Below are positions 36,279 through 45,664 of a DNA stretch of 51,692 nucleotides, in pieces. Below the pieces are notes generated by a model that was given only the letters and a program-made list of their open reading frames with translations, ran no database searches and was not told where the DNA came from. The position numbers and the translations under genes are program-made. Position 1 is the stretch's first letter, and each line of letters begins with the position of its first letter. The stretch is from Oscillospiraceae bacterium (GTDB taxonomy: Bacteria; Bacillota; Clostridia; TANB77; CAG-508): positions 1 to 51,692 of the forward strand of contig WRFS01000012.1 of NCBI GenBank assembly GCA_009778695.1, in the 5' to 3' direction.

Positions 36279-36316
36279 AAAAAATACTGGCTCTAAAATT
36301 TAGAGCCAGTATTTTT
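36279..36316. terminator. Bidirectional terminator
   Basis: AATACTGGCTCTAAA and its complement, nearly perfect, with A/T runs on both sides. It serves the minus-strand gene at 36326. Confidence 0.85.
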
Positions 36317-36325
36317 AAAAATCAA

Positions 36326-36676
36326 CTAATTAGAATTAGGATTATAGTTATCCATCATATATGGGGCAATAAGACTCATATATGTGTCAAGGGTTGTTAA
36401 TAGTTGCTCTCCCATTCTCAAAACTGTTTCAGCTTTTGCTTTGACATAATCAGAATTATTGTAACATCCATCGTTATACTGAGTTTTAATATACCAATGT
36501 TGTAAATTAATATCTTGAATAATTTTCATACATTGAACTGGATGTATAAATGAGTGATTCTCATAAAATTTGGACATCCAAGTGGTTAATTGTTGATTCA
36601 AATCAATAAATCTTTTTTCTGTCAATAAAAGCCGTTTCCATAGAATATCTTCAATTGTATTATGCATAGCAGTCAT
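36326..36676 (-). CDS. Hypothetical helical protein; contains an in-phase CGG read straight through
   Basis: 116 residues, all-helical by eye, with several Trp/Tyr/His residues (LTTWMSKFYENHSFIHPVQCMKIIQDINLQHWYIK). No family recognised; the small size and the QMMD/spore-coat-like helices do not allow a call. Codon 15 is CGG (36634-36632, AAA CGG CTT). A +1 shift there would give a stop within four codons (GFY), so either CGG is decoded normally here, translation starts further in (TTG three codons later), or the gene is dead. It is one of the exceptions to the window-wide rule. A terminator follows. Confidence 0.55.
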   Translation of the reverse strand: MTAMHNTIEDILWKRLLLTEKRFIDLNQQLTTWMSKFYENHSFIHPVQCMKIIQDINLQHWYIKTQYNDGCYNNSDYVKAKAETVLRMGEQLLTTLDTYMSLIAPYMMDNYNPNSN

Positions 36677-36826
36677 CCTATTATTGAATTAGCCCACTTT
36701 CTCACTGCAACAATTGTTGGTGAGAGACCATAAAACATTTGCTATTATTATACATGTTTTTGTTAATATTGTCAATTACATTGGTTTTATGATAAAATAA
36801 ATAAAATTTCAAGAGGTAAAAAATAA

Positions 36827-37558
36827 ATGAACGGTGAATATATTATAATAAAAGACATACAAATACCAATAGTGATAAAGAGTTATAAAACTTCAAAATC
36901 GGTAAAAATATTTTTCAAAAATAACAAAATAATAATAACCAAGCCGAATAGATTTAGTAATAAAAACCTAGCTCCAATTATAAAGAAAAATGAGGATTTC
37001 ATTTATAATGCATATTTAAAGGGTATAAAAAATAGTAGTGATAACAGAAAGCATTGGCAAACAGGAGAAAAAATTTTTTACAAAGGTGAAGAATTTGAGG
37101 TAGTGCGAGAAATAAGTGAAACTAAACAAATTCGCATAAAAATAAAAGAAGATGAGAAACAAATTAATATAGTAGTACCAAACGGCGTAGAAGAAGATAT
37201 AAAGTATACAATAGATAAAGGAATAAAGGAATTATTTAAAATTAATACAAAGGTTTTAGTACAAGAGAGATTGCCATATTGGAGCAAAGTTACAGGGATA
37301 AAATATAACACTTTTACTGTAAGGGATGCAAAAACTAGGTATGGAAGTTGTGTTAAAAAAACAAAGGCAATACGTTTTAGTAGCAGGCTTATAATGTTGC
37401 CCAAAATTGTAGCTGATGCAATAATGGTGCATGAACTGTGCCATATAGTACATGCAAATCACAGCAAAGATTTTTATGATTTAGTTAAAAAATACATACC
37501 TAATTATTCGGAAATAGATAAATGGCTAAAAAAGAATAATAAAATTATAATAATTTAA
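36827..37558 (+). CDS. YgjP-like metallopeptidase domain protein (DUF45)
   Basis: 243 residues. C-terminal zinc motif VMVHELCHIVHANHSKDFYDLVKKYIPNY (HExxH at about 205-209 with a downstream His), preceded by the family segment RYGSCVKKTKAIRFSSRLIMLPK. These SprT/YgjP-like proteins are predicted metal-dependent hydrolases, often linked with restriction systems; no such system is nearby. Confidence 0.9.
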   Translation: MNGEYIIIKDIQIPIVIKSYKTSKSVKIFFKNNKIIITKPNRFSNKNLAPIIKKNEDFIYNAYLKGIKNSSDNRKHWQTGEKIFYKGEEFEVVREISETKQIRIKIKEDEKQINIVVPNGVEEDIKYTIDKGIKELFKINTKVLVQERLPYWSKVTGIKYNTFTVRDAKTRYGSCVKKTKAIRFSSRLIMLPKIVADAIMVHELCHIVHANHSKDFYDLVKKYIPNYSEIDKWLKKNNKIIII

Positions 37559-37589
37559 TATCTGGCTAAAGTTTTTCTATGAAGTGTCC

Positions 37590-37795
37590 GCTTTCGGTGG
37601 TTAGTATATGTTGTACTTTCCATAAGAAATTGCCTACAATATTCCGCTCCCGTGGTAGGTATATCTTTTTAAAAAACTCCCTCCAGGTCAAGGGGTAATC
37701 CGTATGCCTCAAAGGGCTGTCGGGCAGTTTTTTAAAAAGATATACCTACCACTCGTGCTATTCTACGTACTTTAAGTATACTAACCACCGAAAGC
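37590..37795. repeat. Nested hairpin elements: outer copy (19-bp arms) interrupted by inner copy 7
   Basis: Outer arms GCTTTCGGTGGTTAGTATA (37590-37608) and complement (37777-37795) enclose a complete second element whose 27-bp perfect arms are 37652-37678 and 37726-37752 with a reverse-oriented core. The inner copy carries the same CTACAATATTCCGC and GCTATTCTACGTA flanks (reversed) as copies 2 and 6. The stretch 37559-37828 holds nothing else. Confidence 0.85.
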
Positions 37796-37828
37796 TAGTT
37801 TATCACAAAACCATTAATTAGTAATAAT

Positions 37829-38506
37829 TTAATATCTGGCTAAAGTATAATTACTTAAATCTGGAGTTGCAACTTCAGATTGATTTACCACTCCAAATTC
37901 GGTTTCATAAGTTGTTACTGATTTAATAGTTTGATTAGCTGGATTAATTTCTGTACGTTCGTCTTTTTGTACAGTACCATCATTTCTATCAATCCATAAT
38001 TTGTGTGTAATGGCAGAACCTGTTGATGAATCGGTATATGCAAATTCTGCAACAACACATTTTACATTGTTGAAGTTTTCCTGAGTGATGTACTTAAAGG
38101 ATGTATTTGTATCCATGATATAGCTTGGCACATATTCATAATTAACTGTTTTTTCCATATTCGCTGGATTTGTTTTAACTGCAATTAAACTTGAATTATC
38201 AATTCGTATAATTTCGTTGTTACTAGTGTTAGTGCAAATTGTTTCGTTTACAATTGGACTATTAATTTTCATTAATTGTAGATTATCTTTTTTAAAGAAC
38301 TCGCTTTCGGTTACATTATTACTATTATCTGATAAAGTGGTCATTTTCGCATATAAATTATTGCTTGTTGTAGTTTTTTGTAATAATGAAATAACTCTGG
38401 ATCTACTTGTTATTGGGGCGTTTATCCAAATAATCATTATTATTGATGTGAATAATAAGGCTAGTCCAATGATTGTTATAATTTTGGTTATTGTTGAATT
38501 TTTCAT
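37829..38506 (-). CDS. Membrane-anchored lipoprotein-like protein, LolA/RsiS-type outer domain, function uncertain
   Basis: 225 residues: N-terminal membrane anchor (TITKIITIIGLALLFTSIIMIIWI), then a beta-rich domain with the pattern of DUF4367/outer-membrane-carrier-like proteins (YVPSYIMDTNTSFKYITQENFNNVKCVVAEFAY, then TDSSTGSAITHKLWIDRNDGTVQKDE). Proteins of this shape sense or carry lipids in other families, but I cannot assign one. The end is close to the hairpin element; the start is poorly supported by a ribosome binding site. Confidence 0.6.
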   Translation of the reverse strand: MKNSTITKIITIIGLALLFTSIIMIIWINAPITSRSRVISLLQKTTTSNNLYAKMTTLSDNSNNVTESEFFKKDNLQLMKINSPIVNETICTNTSNNEIIRIDNSSLIAVKTNPANMEKTVNYEYVPSYIMDTNTSFKYITQENFNNVKCVVAEFAYTDSSTGSAITHKLWIDRNDGTVQKDERTEINPANQTIKSVTTYETEFGVVNQSEVATPDLSNYTLARY

Positions 38507-38566
38507 AATTTTTAATCGTTCCCTTCGTATTTTGTTACTAAATTAATGGGTTTTACTAAAATATCC

Positions 38567-38680
38567 GCTTGGGGTTGTTAGTATATATTTTTAAAAAGCT
38601 CCTCCAAGCCTCCGAAGACTTAAGTGGGCCTCAAAGGGCTGTCGTACGCTTTTTAAAAATATATACTAACAACCCCAAGC
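38567..38680. repeat. Hairpin element copy 8 (33-bp perfect arms, minus orientation)
   Basis: GCTTGGGGTTGTTAG... (38567-38599) against 38648-38680. Outer GTTACTAAATTAAT (38534) and GATTAGTAAC (to 38709) form a longer imperfect inverted repeat. Confidence 0.9.
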
Positions 38681-38746
38681 TACTTTGCGGAAAAATTTTG
38701 ATTAGTAACCATGTTTTGTTGCTAATTAACACCTTTCAGCAAATTA

Positions 38747-38859
38747 GCCTTTGGAGTATAGTATAGCTTTTAAAAAGGTGAACGACAGCCCTTTGAGGCA
38801 TACGGATTACCCCTTGACCTGGAGGAGCCTTTTTAAAAGCTATACTATACTCCAGAGGC
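38747..38859. repeat. Hairpin element copy 9 (32-bp arms, one mismatch)
   Basis: GCCTTTGGAGTATAG... (38747-38778) against 38828-38859. Nearly the same arms as copy 11 at the window end, but with the alternative core half TACGGATTACCCCTTGACCT. Outer right flank AAAGTGTTAACTAGTAG. Copies 8 and 9 fill most of the gene-free stretch 38507-38990. Confidence 0.9.
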
Positions 38860-38920
38860 GGAAATTTTAGGCTAAAGTGTTAACTAGTAGTCGTATTTTT
38901 ATTATTCCTCCAAAATTTTC

Positions 38921-38949
38921 TTGTATACAATTATTTTATATGATATACT
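38921..38949 (+). promoter_or_regulatory. Promoter of galE
   Basis: TTGTAT at 38921-38926, 17-base spacer, TATACT at 38944-38949. Confidence 0.55.
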
Positions 38950-38953
38950 AATT

Positions 38954-38985
38954 TGGAGGTCAGAAATCGGAAATCGGAGGTCAGA
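38954..38985 (+). repeat. Tandem GGAGGTCAGAAATCGG repeat supplying the galE ribosome binding site
   Basis: The leader reads GGAGGTCAGAAATCGGAAAT then CGGAGGTCAGAA, a short tandem repeat. Its last GGAGGTCAG unit stands 6-12 bases before the galE ATG and must act as the ribosome binding site. Confidence 0.65.
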
Positions 38986-38990
38986 ATTTT

Positions 38991-39989
38991 ATGTCAGTAT
39001 TGTTAACAGGCGGAGCGGGATATATTGGAAGCCATACGGCTGTAGAATTATTAAATTTAGATAAAGAAATAGTAATTGTAGATAATTTTTCAAATAGTAA
39101 AATGTCAAGCATTGAAAATGTAAAAAAAATAACAGGAAAAGATGTAAAAGTATATAATGCAGACATACGAGATAAAGAAGGGATAGATAAAATTTTTAAA
39201 GAAAATAATGTGGAAGAAGTTATTCATTTTGCTGGATTAAAAGCGGTAGGGGAGTCCACTGAAAAGCCATTGGAATATTACGATAATAATGTAAATGGAA
39301 CAATTTGTTTATTAGAAGTTATGAAGGAAAATAATGTTAAGAAAATAATTTTTAGTTCCTCAGCAACAGTGTATGGAATTTCAGAAAAATTACCAATTAC
39401 AGAAAATATGAAAGTATCTGCATTTAATGTTTATGGCAGAACAAAAGAAATGATTGAATACATTTTAAAAGATTTATACGAATCAGATAAAACATGGAGT
39501 GTAGTTCTTTTAAGATATTTTAATCCAATTGGAGCACATGAAAGTGGATTGATTGGAGAAAACCCAAATGGAATACCAAATAATTTAATGCCATATATAA
39601 ATAAAGTTGCAGCAGGTAAACTAGAGTGTTTGTCAGTATTTGGTAATGATTACGATACACCAGATGGGACTGGAATAAGAGATTATATCCATGTTGTAGA
39701 CTTGGCATTAGGTCATGTTAAATCATTAGAAAAAATTAAAAACACTAGCGGAGTCTTTATATATAATTTAGGAACTGGCGTAGGCTACAGTGTTTTGGAT
39801 ATTATTAATGCATTTGAAAAAGTAAATAATTTGAAGATTAATTATAAGATAGTTAGTCGAAGACCAGGGGATATTGCCGTTTGTTATGCAGATGCAACAA
39901 AAGCACGAACAGAGTTAGGTTGGGTGACGACTAAGACTTTGGAGGATATGTGCAAGGATTCGTGGAGATTCGAGCAGAATAATAATTAA
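38991..39989 (+). CDS. galE: UDP-glucose 4-epimerase
   Basis: 332 residues, standard length. NAD-binding [17 protein letters not shown], catalytic serine region [10 protein letters not shown], the YxxxK pair in YGRTKEMIE, and the substrate-binding [18 protein letters not shown] and [15 protein letters not shown] motifs. It interconverts UDP-glucose and UDP-galactose for surface polysaccharides and the Leloir pathway. Confidence 0.96.
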   Translation: MSVLLTGGAGYIGSHTAVELLNLDKEIVIVDNFSNSKMSSIENVKKITGKDVKVYNADIRDKEGIDKIFKENNVEEVIHFAGLKAVGESTEKPLEYYDNNVNGTICLLEVMKENNVKKIIFSSSATVYGISEKLPITENMKVSAFNVYGRTKEMIEYILKDLYESDKTWSVVLLRYFNPIGAHESGLIGENPNGIPNNLMPYINKVAAGKLECLSVFGNDYDTPDGTGIRDYIHVVDLALGHVKSLEKIKNTSGVFIYNLGTGVGYSVLDIINAFEKVNNLKINYKIVSRRPGDIAVCYADATKARTELGWVTTKTLEDMCKDSWRFEQNNN

Positions 39990-40015
39990 ATTAATATAAA
40001 GGATGGAATATAAAA

Positions 40016-41119
40016 ATGCAATCGCCTGTAATCAGTAATAATGAAGAATTAAATAAATATTTTAGTCTACTATGTAAAAACAATTTTCCAGAATTCATTC
40101 TTAAATATATAGATTCACCTGTCCTAAAGCGATTAAGTGGCGTTGGGCATTTTTGTGGTTGTGATTACACCAAATTAGAATTTTTCGACGTGAAATATTG
40201 GTATTCAAGATTAGACCACAGCATTGCCTGTGCATGTATAGCTTGGCATTTAACAAAGGATGAAAATCAAACTTTATTAGCATTGTTCCACGATTGTGGA
40301 ACGCCTGCTTTTAGCCATTGTGTAGATTATATGTTACAAGATATAGAAACTCAGGAATCAGCTGAAAAAAATATATATGATGTTATTAATAACGATGTGC
40401 CAACATTACAATTATTAAAAAATGATAACATTGATATTAATATTTTTAAAAACATTAAGAACTTTCCTATTGTTGAAAATAAAAAACCAAAATTATGTGT
40501 AGATAGATTAGAAGGCGTTTTATCGACATGTTTAGTATGGAGGAAAACTTGGGAATTATCTGATATAGAAAGTTTTTACGATGATATTATTGTAGGATAT
40601 AATGAAAATCAGGAACAAGAAATATCATTTAAAAACATTAATAGTTGTGAAAAATTTTTTGAAGGTATTCTTGAATATAGCATTTCTATGCAAAAAAATG
40701 AGGACAAAATATATATGTATTTAGTAGGAGATATTTTAAAACAGGCAACAAATTATAAACTTTTTAAATTTGAAGATTTGTATAAATTATCAGAAAATGA
40801 AATATTAAATTTGATAAAAAATTCCAATAATAATAAACTTGTTGAGATGCTAGATGTATTTATGAACTTGACCAATATTGGCAGAAGTGACTCTCCAGTT
40901 AATGATGTTTATAGCATATCATTAGAATGCAAAAAAAGATATGTAAATCCTTTTATTTATGGAGAACATCAGCAAGGAAGAGCAAGTGAATTATCAAAAT
41001 ATTGTAATGAATTATTAAATCAGTACTTAAATTATGAAGATACAAAATATGCATACATAAAAGAATTAACTATGAATAATTCTAAAGAGAAAACAAAGGA
41101 AGAAGAACTAGTAAAATAG
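40016..41119 (+). CDS. HD-domain phosphohydrolase
   Basis: 367 residues. The metal-binding HD motif is visible as RLDHSIACACIAWHLTKDE and LFHDCGTPAFSHCVDYML, with a downstream conserved DRLEGVLST. Proteins of this type are dNTPase/ppGpp-hydrolase-like; substrate not determinable. The ribosome binding site GGATGGAAT is weak. It precedes the baiN-like gene by about 30 bases. Confidence 0.82.
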   Translation: MQSPVISNNEELNKYFSLLCKNNFPEFILKYIDSPVLKRLSGVGHFCGCDYTKLEFFDVKYWYSRLDHSIACACIAWHLTKDENQTLLALFHDCGTPAFSHCVDYMLQDIETQESAEKNIYDVINNDVPTLQLLKNDNIDINIFKNIKNFPIVENKKPKLCVDRLEGVLSTCLVWRKTWELSDIESFYDDIIVGYNENQEQEISFKNINSCEKFFEGILEYSISMQKNEDKIYMYLVGDILKQATNYKLFKFEDLYKLSENEILNLIKNSNNNKLVEMLDVFMNLTNIGRSDSPVNDVYSISLECKKRYVNPFIYGEHQQGRASELSKYCNELLNQYLNYEDTKYAYIKELTMNNSKEKTKEEELVK

Positions 41120-41151
41120 TAACAATTATTGAAATAGGGGAACGAAAAATA

Positions 41152-42603
41152 ATGAATGTAGTTATAATAGGCGGTGGAGCAGCAGGATGTATTGCGGCAC
41201 TTACATCAGTCAAACAAGGACATAATGTAACATTAATTGAGAAAAATAATGAGTTAGGTAAAAAAATGAAAATAACTGGGAAAGGCAGGTGTAACCTGAC
41301 ATTCAACGGTGATTTTGATTTTTTTCAAAAAAACATATGTGTAAACAGTAAATTTATGTACAGCAGTTTTAATAATTTCAGCAATACAGACACATTAGAG
41401 TTTTTTAATAACTTAGGAATTGAAACCAAACTTGAACGAGGAAATAGATTCTTTTTAAAAAGCGATAATGCCAGCGAACTAGTTAATTCATTGAAAAAGG
41501 AATTAGAAAAATCTAATGTAAAAATAATGTATAATACGTCTGTAGAAAAAATTAATCTACGGAGCATGTAGGGGCGAACATTGTTCATCCGAGACTATAC
41601 GGCGAGCAAATATCGAATGTAGGGGCGAACATTGTTCGTCCGAAACCATACGGTGAGCGAATGTCAGATGTAGGGGCGAACATTGTTCGCCCGAAACCAT
41701 GCGGTGAGCGAATGTCAGATGTAGGGGCGAACATTGTTCGCCCGAAACCACACGGCGAGCAGAAAATAACATCAGTGAGCGTTATTACAGAGGTCGAAGG
41801 TCGGAAACAACAAAACAGAAATCTCATGTGATAAATGCATAATAGCCACAGGAGGAAAAAGCTACCCAGGAACTGGTAGCACGGGTGATGGCTATAGCTT
41901 AGCAAAATCATTAGGGCATAAAATTGTAGAGCCAAAAGGCGGATTAGTTGGATTAAAAAGTAACGATAAATTATGCAAAAATTTACAAGGATTAACATTG
42001 AAAAATGTTGAAATAAAAGTGTTTGATGAAAACAAATGCATCTATACAGACTTTGGCGAAATGCTATTTTCACATTTTGGAGTAACAGGACCAATTATTT
42101 TATCTGCAAGTAGCAAAATAAATAGGTTAGATAATTTGGAAACTAAGCTAAAAAATAATAAGGTTTATATAACAATTGATTTAAAACCGGCATTGACAGA
42201 AGATGTACTAGACAAGAGGTTATGTAGGGACTTTGAAAAAAATATTAATAGAGAGTTCAAAAATAGTTTAAGTGAATTGCTTCCTCAAAAGTTAATACCA
42301 ATAATTATAGAGTTATCAAATATCCCAGTCGATAAAAAAGTAAATCAAATAACAAAAATGGAAAGAGAAACTTTAATAAAATTACTAAAAAACTTCAAAG
42401 TGAATATAAATGCTCTAATGCCAATAGAAACCGCAATTATAACATGTGGGGGAGTAGATGTAAAAGAAATTAATCCAAAAACACTAGAATCTAAACTTGT
42501 AAAAGGATTATTTTTTGCTGGTGAAGTAATGGATTTAGATGCACTAACAGGCGGATTTAATCTGCAAATCGCCTTTTCAACAGGCTATACAGCGGGAAAA
42601 TAA
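41152..42603 (+). CDS. NAD(P)/FAD-dependent oxidoreductase (HI0933/BaiN family); three in-phase CGG with +1 shifts
   Basis: 482 residues when corrected. FAD-binding VIIGGGAAGCIAALTSVKQGHNVTLIEKN, the GRCNLTF motif, then after a repeat insertion IIATGGKSYPGTGSTGDGY and the C-terminal ITCGGVDVKEINPKTLESKLVKGLFFAGEVMDLDALTGGFNLQIAFSTGY. Plain reading stops at 41571 (LRSM). Skipping C at 41560 (CTA CGG A), 41600 (ATA CGG C) and 41802 (GGT CGG A) gives one open frame through four 51-bp tandem REP-like units (41567-41770) and restores EGGNNKTEISCDKC. The extra ~70 residues lie in a loop between FAD-domain halves. Known relatives reduce bile-acid intermediates or act as other flavin oxidoreductases. 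Confidence 0.86.
41567..41770 (+). repeat. Four tandem 51-bp REP-like units inside the baiN gene
   Basis: Units at 41567, 41618, 41669 and 41720, each starting TGTAGGGGCGAACATTGTTC. 51 bases equals 17 codons, so extra copies keep the frame. Unit 1 is read in a different frame from units 2-4; the +1 shift at its own CGG (41600) moves reading into the GANIVRPKP frame. Confidence 0.9.
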
Positions 42604-42739
42604 AAAAAAATAGTAGTAAAATTTGATGTTTTATGATAAAATACATATAATTAATTTAGGAGACAGTTGGTAACATGTCAGAAGAAATGGAATAAAAACT
42701 TTTGTTTTTTAAAACTTTTTGTTCCTTAAGACAAAAAAC

Positions 42740-42769
42740 TTGACAATTTTAAAACTTTTTTGTTATACT
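42740..42769 (+). promoter_or_regulatory. Promoter of the DUF4143 ATPase gene
   Basis: Perfect TTGACA at 42740-42745, 18-base spacer, TATACT at 42764-42769; the start codon follows 18 bases later. Confidence 0.65.
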
Positions 42770-42787
42770 ACTTTCATGAGGTGTAAA

Positions 42788-43990
42788 ATGTTAAATTTAA
42801 TTGATAGATATGAATATTTAGAAAATTTAAAAAAATTTAGGGATGTTGACTTAATAAAGGTTGTAACTGGTGTTAGACGATGCGGAAAATCTACATTATT
42901 TGATTTGTATATTGAATATTTAAAATCTACTGGAGTTGAAGATAATCAAATAGTAGCAATTAATTTGGAAGAAAAGGAAAATGAGCATTTACTAGATGAA
43001 AAAGCATTATATGATTTCTTAATTTCACAAATATTGAAAGAAAAAACAACGTATTTTTTTATAGATGAAGTGCAAATGTGTGAAAATTTCGAAAAAGCAA
43101 TTGATAGTCTTTATGTTAAAAAAAATACAGATGTATATATTACAGGCTCAAATGCAGATATGCTTTCAAGAGAACTTGCAACACTTCTTACAGGCAGATA
43201 TGTAGAAATAAAAATGCTACCGCTTTCTTTTAAAGAGTTTAAAACGGCATTTCCTAATTTAGAAAAATCAGAATTATTTAATAGATATCTAAATTATGGA
43301 GCATTTCCAATCTTAACTAAAACTGAATTTGATGTACAGGCATATGACCAAATATTACTCGGCATTTATAATACTATTTTAGTAAAAGATGTTACAAAAC
43401 GCAATGGAATAAGCGATATAACAATTTTAGAAAAAATAACAAAATTTCTTGCAGGAAATGTAGGCAGTTTTATTTCTACAAGCAATGTAACAAAGGAAGT
43501 AGTTAAAGGTGGACGACCAATATTACAAAAAACGGTAGACAAATATATTAAAGCACTTTGTGATAGTTTTCTGTTTTATAAAGTAGATAGATATAATGTT
43601 AAAGGAAAAACTGTATTAAAAACAAATAGTAAATATTATGTGGTAGATACTGGGTTAAGAAATGTTCTTCTTTCATCAGAAAACTTAGATGTAGGGCATC
43701 AAATAGAAAACATTGTATTTTTGGAATTGTTAAGGCGTGGTTATAGAGTTAATATAGGTAAAGTTGATGATTTAGAAATAGACTTTGTTGCAACAAAATT
43801 AAATACAAAAGAATATTATCAAGTATCAACAACTGTTTTAGATAATGATGTTTTAAAACGTGAACTTACTCCGTTACGTAAAACAAAGGACGAATACCAA
43901 AAATTTTTAATAACGCTTGATGATTTTGAAGGTAATCACGAAGGCGTAAAGCAGATTAATTTAAAAAATTGGTTATTAGGAAATAATTAG
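42788..43990 (+). CDS. ATP-binding protein with AAA domain and DUF4143
   Basis: 400 residues from ATG 42788 (MLNLIDRYEYLENLKKF), chosen for the AGGTG site and because the upstream TTG extension overlaps the promoter. Walker A is VRRCGKSTLFD, Walker B region FIDEVQMCENFEKAID, sensor ITGSNADMLSRELATLLTGRYVEI; the C-terminal DUF4143 has a PD-(D/E)xK-like LEIDFVATK. These stand-alone ATPases are widespread and of unclear function. Single gene. Confidence 0.9.
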   Translation: MLNLIDRYEYLENLKKFRDVDLIKVVTGVRRCGKSTLFDLYIEYLKSTGVEDNQIVAINLEEKENEHLLDEKALYDFLISQILKEKTTYFFIDEVQMCENFEKAIDSLYVKKNTDVYITGSNADMLSRELATLLTGRYVEIKMLPLSFKEFKTAFPNLEKSELFNRYLNYGAFPILTKTEFDVQAYDQILLGIYNTILVKDVTKRNGISDITILEKITKFLAGNVGSFISTSNVTKEVVKGGRPILQKTVDKYIKALCDSFLFYKVDRYNVKGKTVLKTNSKYYVVDTGLRNVLLSSENLDVGHQIENIVFLELLRRGYRVNIGKVDDLEIDFVATKLNTKEYYQVSTTVLDNDVLKRELTPLRKTKDEYQKFLITLDDFEGNHEGVKQINLKNWLLGNN

Positions 43991-44011
43991 TACAATAATA
44001 AGGAGGAAAAC

Positions 44012-45649
44012 ATGCTAACTGATATAGAAATAGCTAAAAAAATTAAATTAGAAAATATTCAAAAAATAGTAGAAAAATTAAACATAGACGAGGAATACAT
44101 ACACCAATATGGAAAATATAAAGCAAAAATTGATAACAAGATTTTCAAAAAATTAAAAAATAAAGAAAACGGAAAATTAATTCTAGTTACTTCAATAAAT
44201 CCCACACCAACAGGGGAAGGAAAAACCACAATGTCAATAGGTTTAGCCCTTGCCTTAAACAAGTTAAATAAAAACGCTATACTTGCACTAAGAGAACCAT
44301 CGCTCGGTCCAGTCTTTGGAATAAAAGGAGGGGCAACTGGTGGCGGATATTCGCAAGTTTTACCGATGGAAGACATTAATCTTCACTTTAATGGAGATTT
44401 TCATGCAATAACTTCAGCTAATAATTTATTAGCAGCGGTAATAGACAATCATATTTTTCAAGGGAACGAGCTTGATATACAAAAAATTACTTTCAACAGA
44501 TGTCTAGATATGAACGATAGAGCATTAAGAAATGTGAAAATTAAAACTGGTAAAAATACATATAGAGATGAAAAATTTAACATAACTGTTGCAAGCGAAA
44601 TTATGGCTGTATTTTGCCTAAGTGAGAATTTGATTGATTTGAAAAATAGACTAGGCAATATTGTTGTGGGTTATAACAGTAAAGATGAAGAAGTATTTGT
44701 TAAAGACTTAAACGTACAAGGTGCTATGGCAGCATTATTGAAGGATGCAATTAATCCAAATTTGGTTCAAACAACAGAACATACACCATGCCTAATTCAT
44801 GGTGGACCATTTGCCAATATTGCTCATGGCTGCAATTCTATAATTGCTACAAAAATGGCACTAAAGCTAGGAGATTACTGCGTTACGGAGGCAGGATTTG
44901 GCTCAGACTTAGGTGCAGAAAAATTCATGGATATAAAATGCAGAAAAGCCGAATTAAAGCCAAACTGTGTCGTTTTGGTTGCCACGATTAAAGCATTGAA
45001 ATATAATGGGGGATGTAAAAATTTAAAACAAGAAGATGTTGAAGCCCTAAAACGTGGTGTTGTAAATTTAGAAAAACATATTGAAAACGTAAAATCGTTT
45101 GGAGTACCAATGATTGTATGTATAAATAAATTTGAAGCAGATACAAAAAGTGAAATTGATGTAATAGTTGAAATATGTAAAAAATATGAAGTAGAATATT
45201 CGCTTTCAACCGCACACCTAGAAGGGTCGGCAGGTTCAGTAGATTTAGCCCAAAAAGTTACTCAGTTATGCGAAAAACCAACCAATTTTAAGTTTTTATA
45301 CGATGAAAGCTTAACTCCAAAAGAAAAAATAGAAACAATTGCTAAAAACATTTATGGTGCAGATGGTGTAACATATTTACCGTCGGCAGAAGAAAAACTT
45401 GCAAAAATAAAAAATTCCAATTATCCGATTTGTGTTGCTAAAACACCAGTGTCTCTTACAGATAATAAAGATATACTGGGAAGACCAACTGGCTTTACAA
45501 TTACAGTAACAGATATACGAGTTAACAACGGTGCAGAATTTATTGTAGTTTTATGTGGAGATGTAATGACAATGCCAGGGTTGCCGAAAGAATCACTGGC
45601 AACAAAGATAGATGTGGATGACGAAGGCAATATTTTGGGAATGATATAA
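44012..45649 (+). CDS. fhs: Formate-tetrahydrofolate ligase
   Basis: 545 residues. P-loop region TSINPTPTGEGKTTMSIGLA, the EPSLGPVFGIKGGATGGGYSQVLPMEDINLHF signature and the C-terminal VTDIRVNNGAEFIVVLCGDVMTMPGLP are intact. It makes 10-formyl-THF from formate and ATP, feeding purine synthesis or the Wood-Ljungdahl/one-carbon pathway in anaerobes. Ribosome binding site AAGGAGG. Confidence 0.97.
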   Translation: MLTDIEIAKKIKLENIQKIVEKLNIDEEYIHQYGKYKAKIDNKIFKKLKNKENGKLILVTSINPTPTGEGKTTMSIGLALALNKLNKNAILALREPSLGPVFGIKGGATGGGYSQVLPMEDINLHFNGDFHAITSANNLLAAVIDNHIFQGNELDIQKITFNRCLDMNDRALRNVKIKTGKNTYRDEKFNITVASEIMAVFCLSENLIDLKNRLGNIVVGYNSKDEEVFVKDLNVQGAMAALLKDAINPNLVQTTEHTPCLIHGGPFANIAHGCNSIIATKMALKLGDYCVTEAGFGSDLGAEKFMDIKCRKAELKPNCVVLVATIKALKYNGGCKNLKQEDVEALKRGVVNLEKHIENVKSFGVPMIVCINKFEADTKSEIDVIVEICKKYEVEYSLSTAHLEGSAGSVDLAQKVTQLCEKPTNFKFLYDESLTPKEKIETIAKNIYGADGVTYLPSAEEKLAKIKNSNYPICVAKTPVSLTDNKDILGRPTGFTITVTDIRVNNGAEFIVVLCGDVMTMPGLPKESLATKIDVDDEGNILGMI

Positions 45650-45664
45650 GAAAGGAAACAAATC

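Noticed and set aside
41567..41770. CRISPR array
   Set aside because: The units are contiguous 51-bp tandem repeats without unique spacers, and no cas genes are near.
41557..42094. Minus-strand ORFs with repeated VSGEQCSPLH-like peptides
   Set aside because: They are the reverse reading of the tandem REP-like units within the baiN gene.
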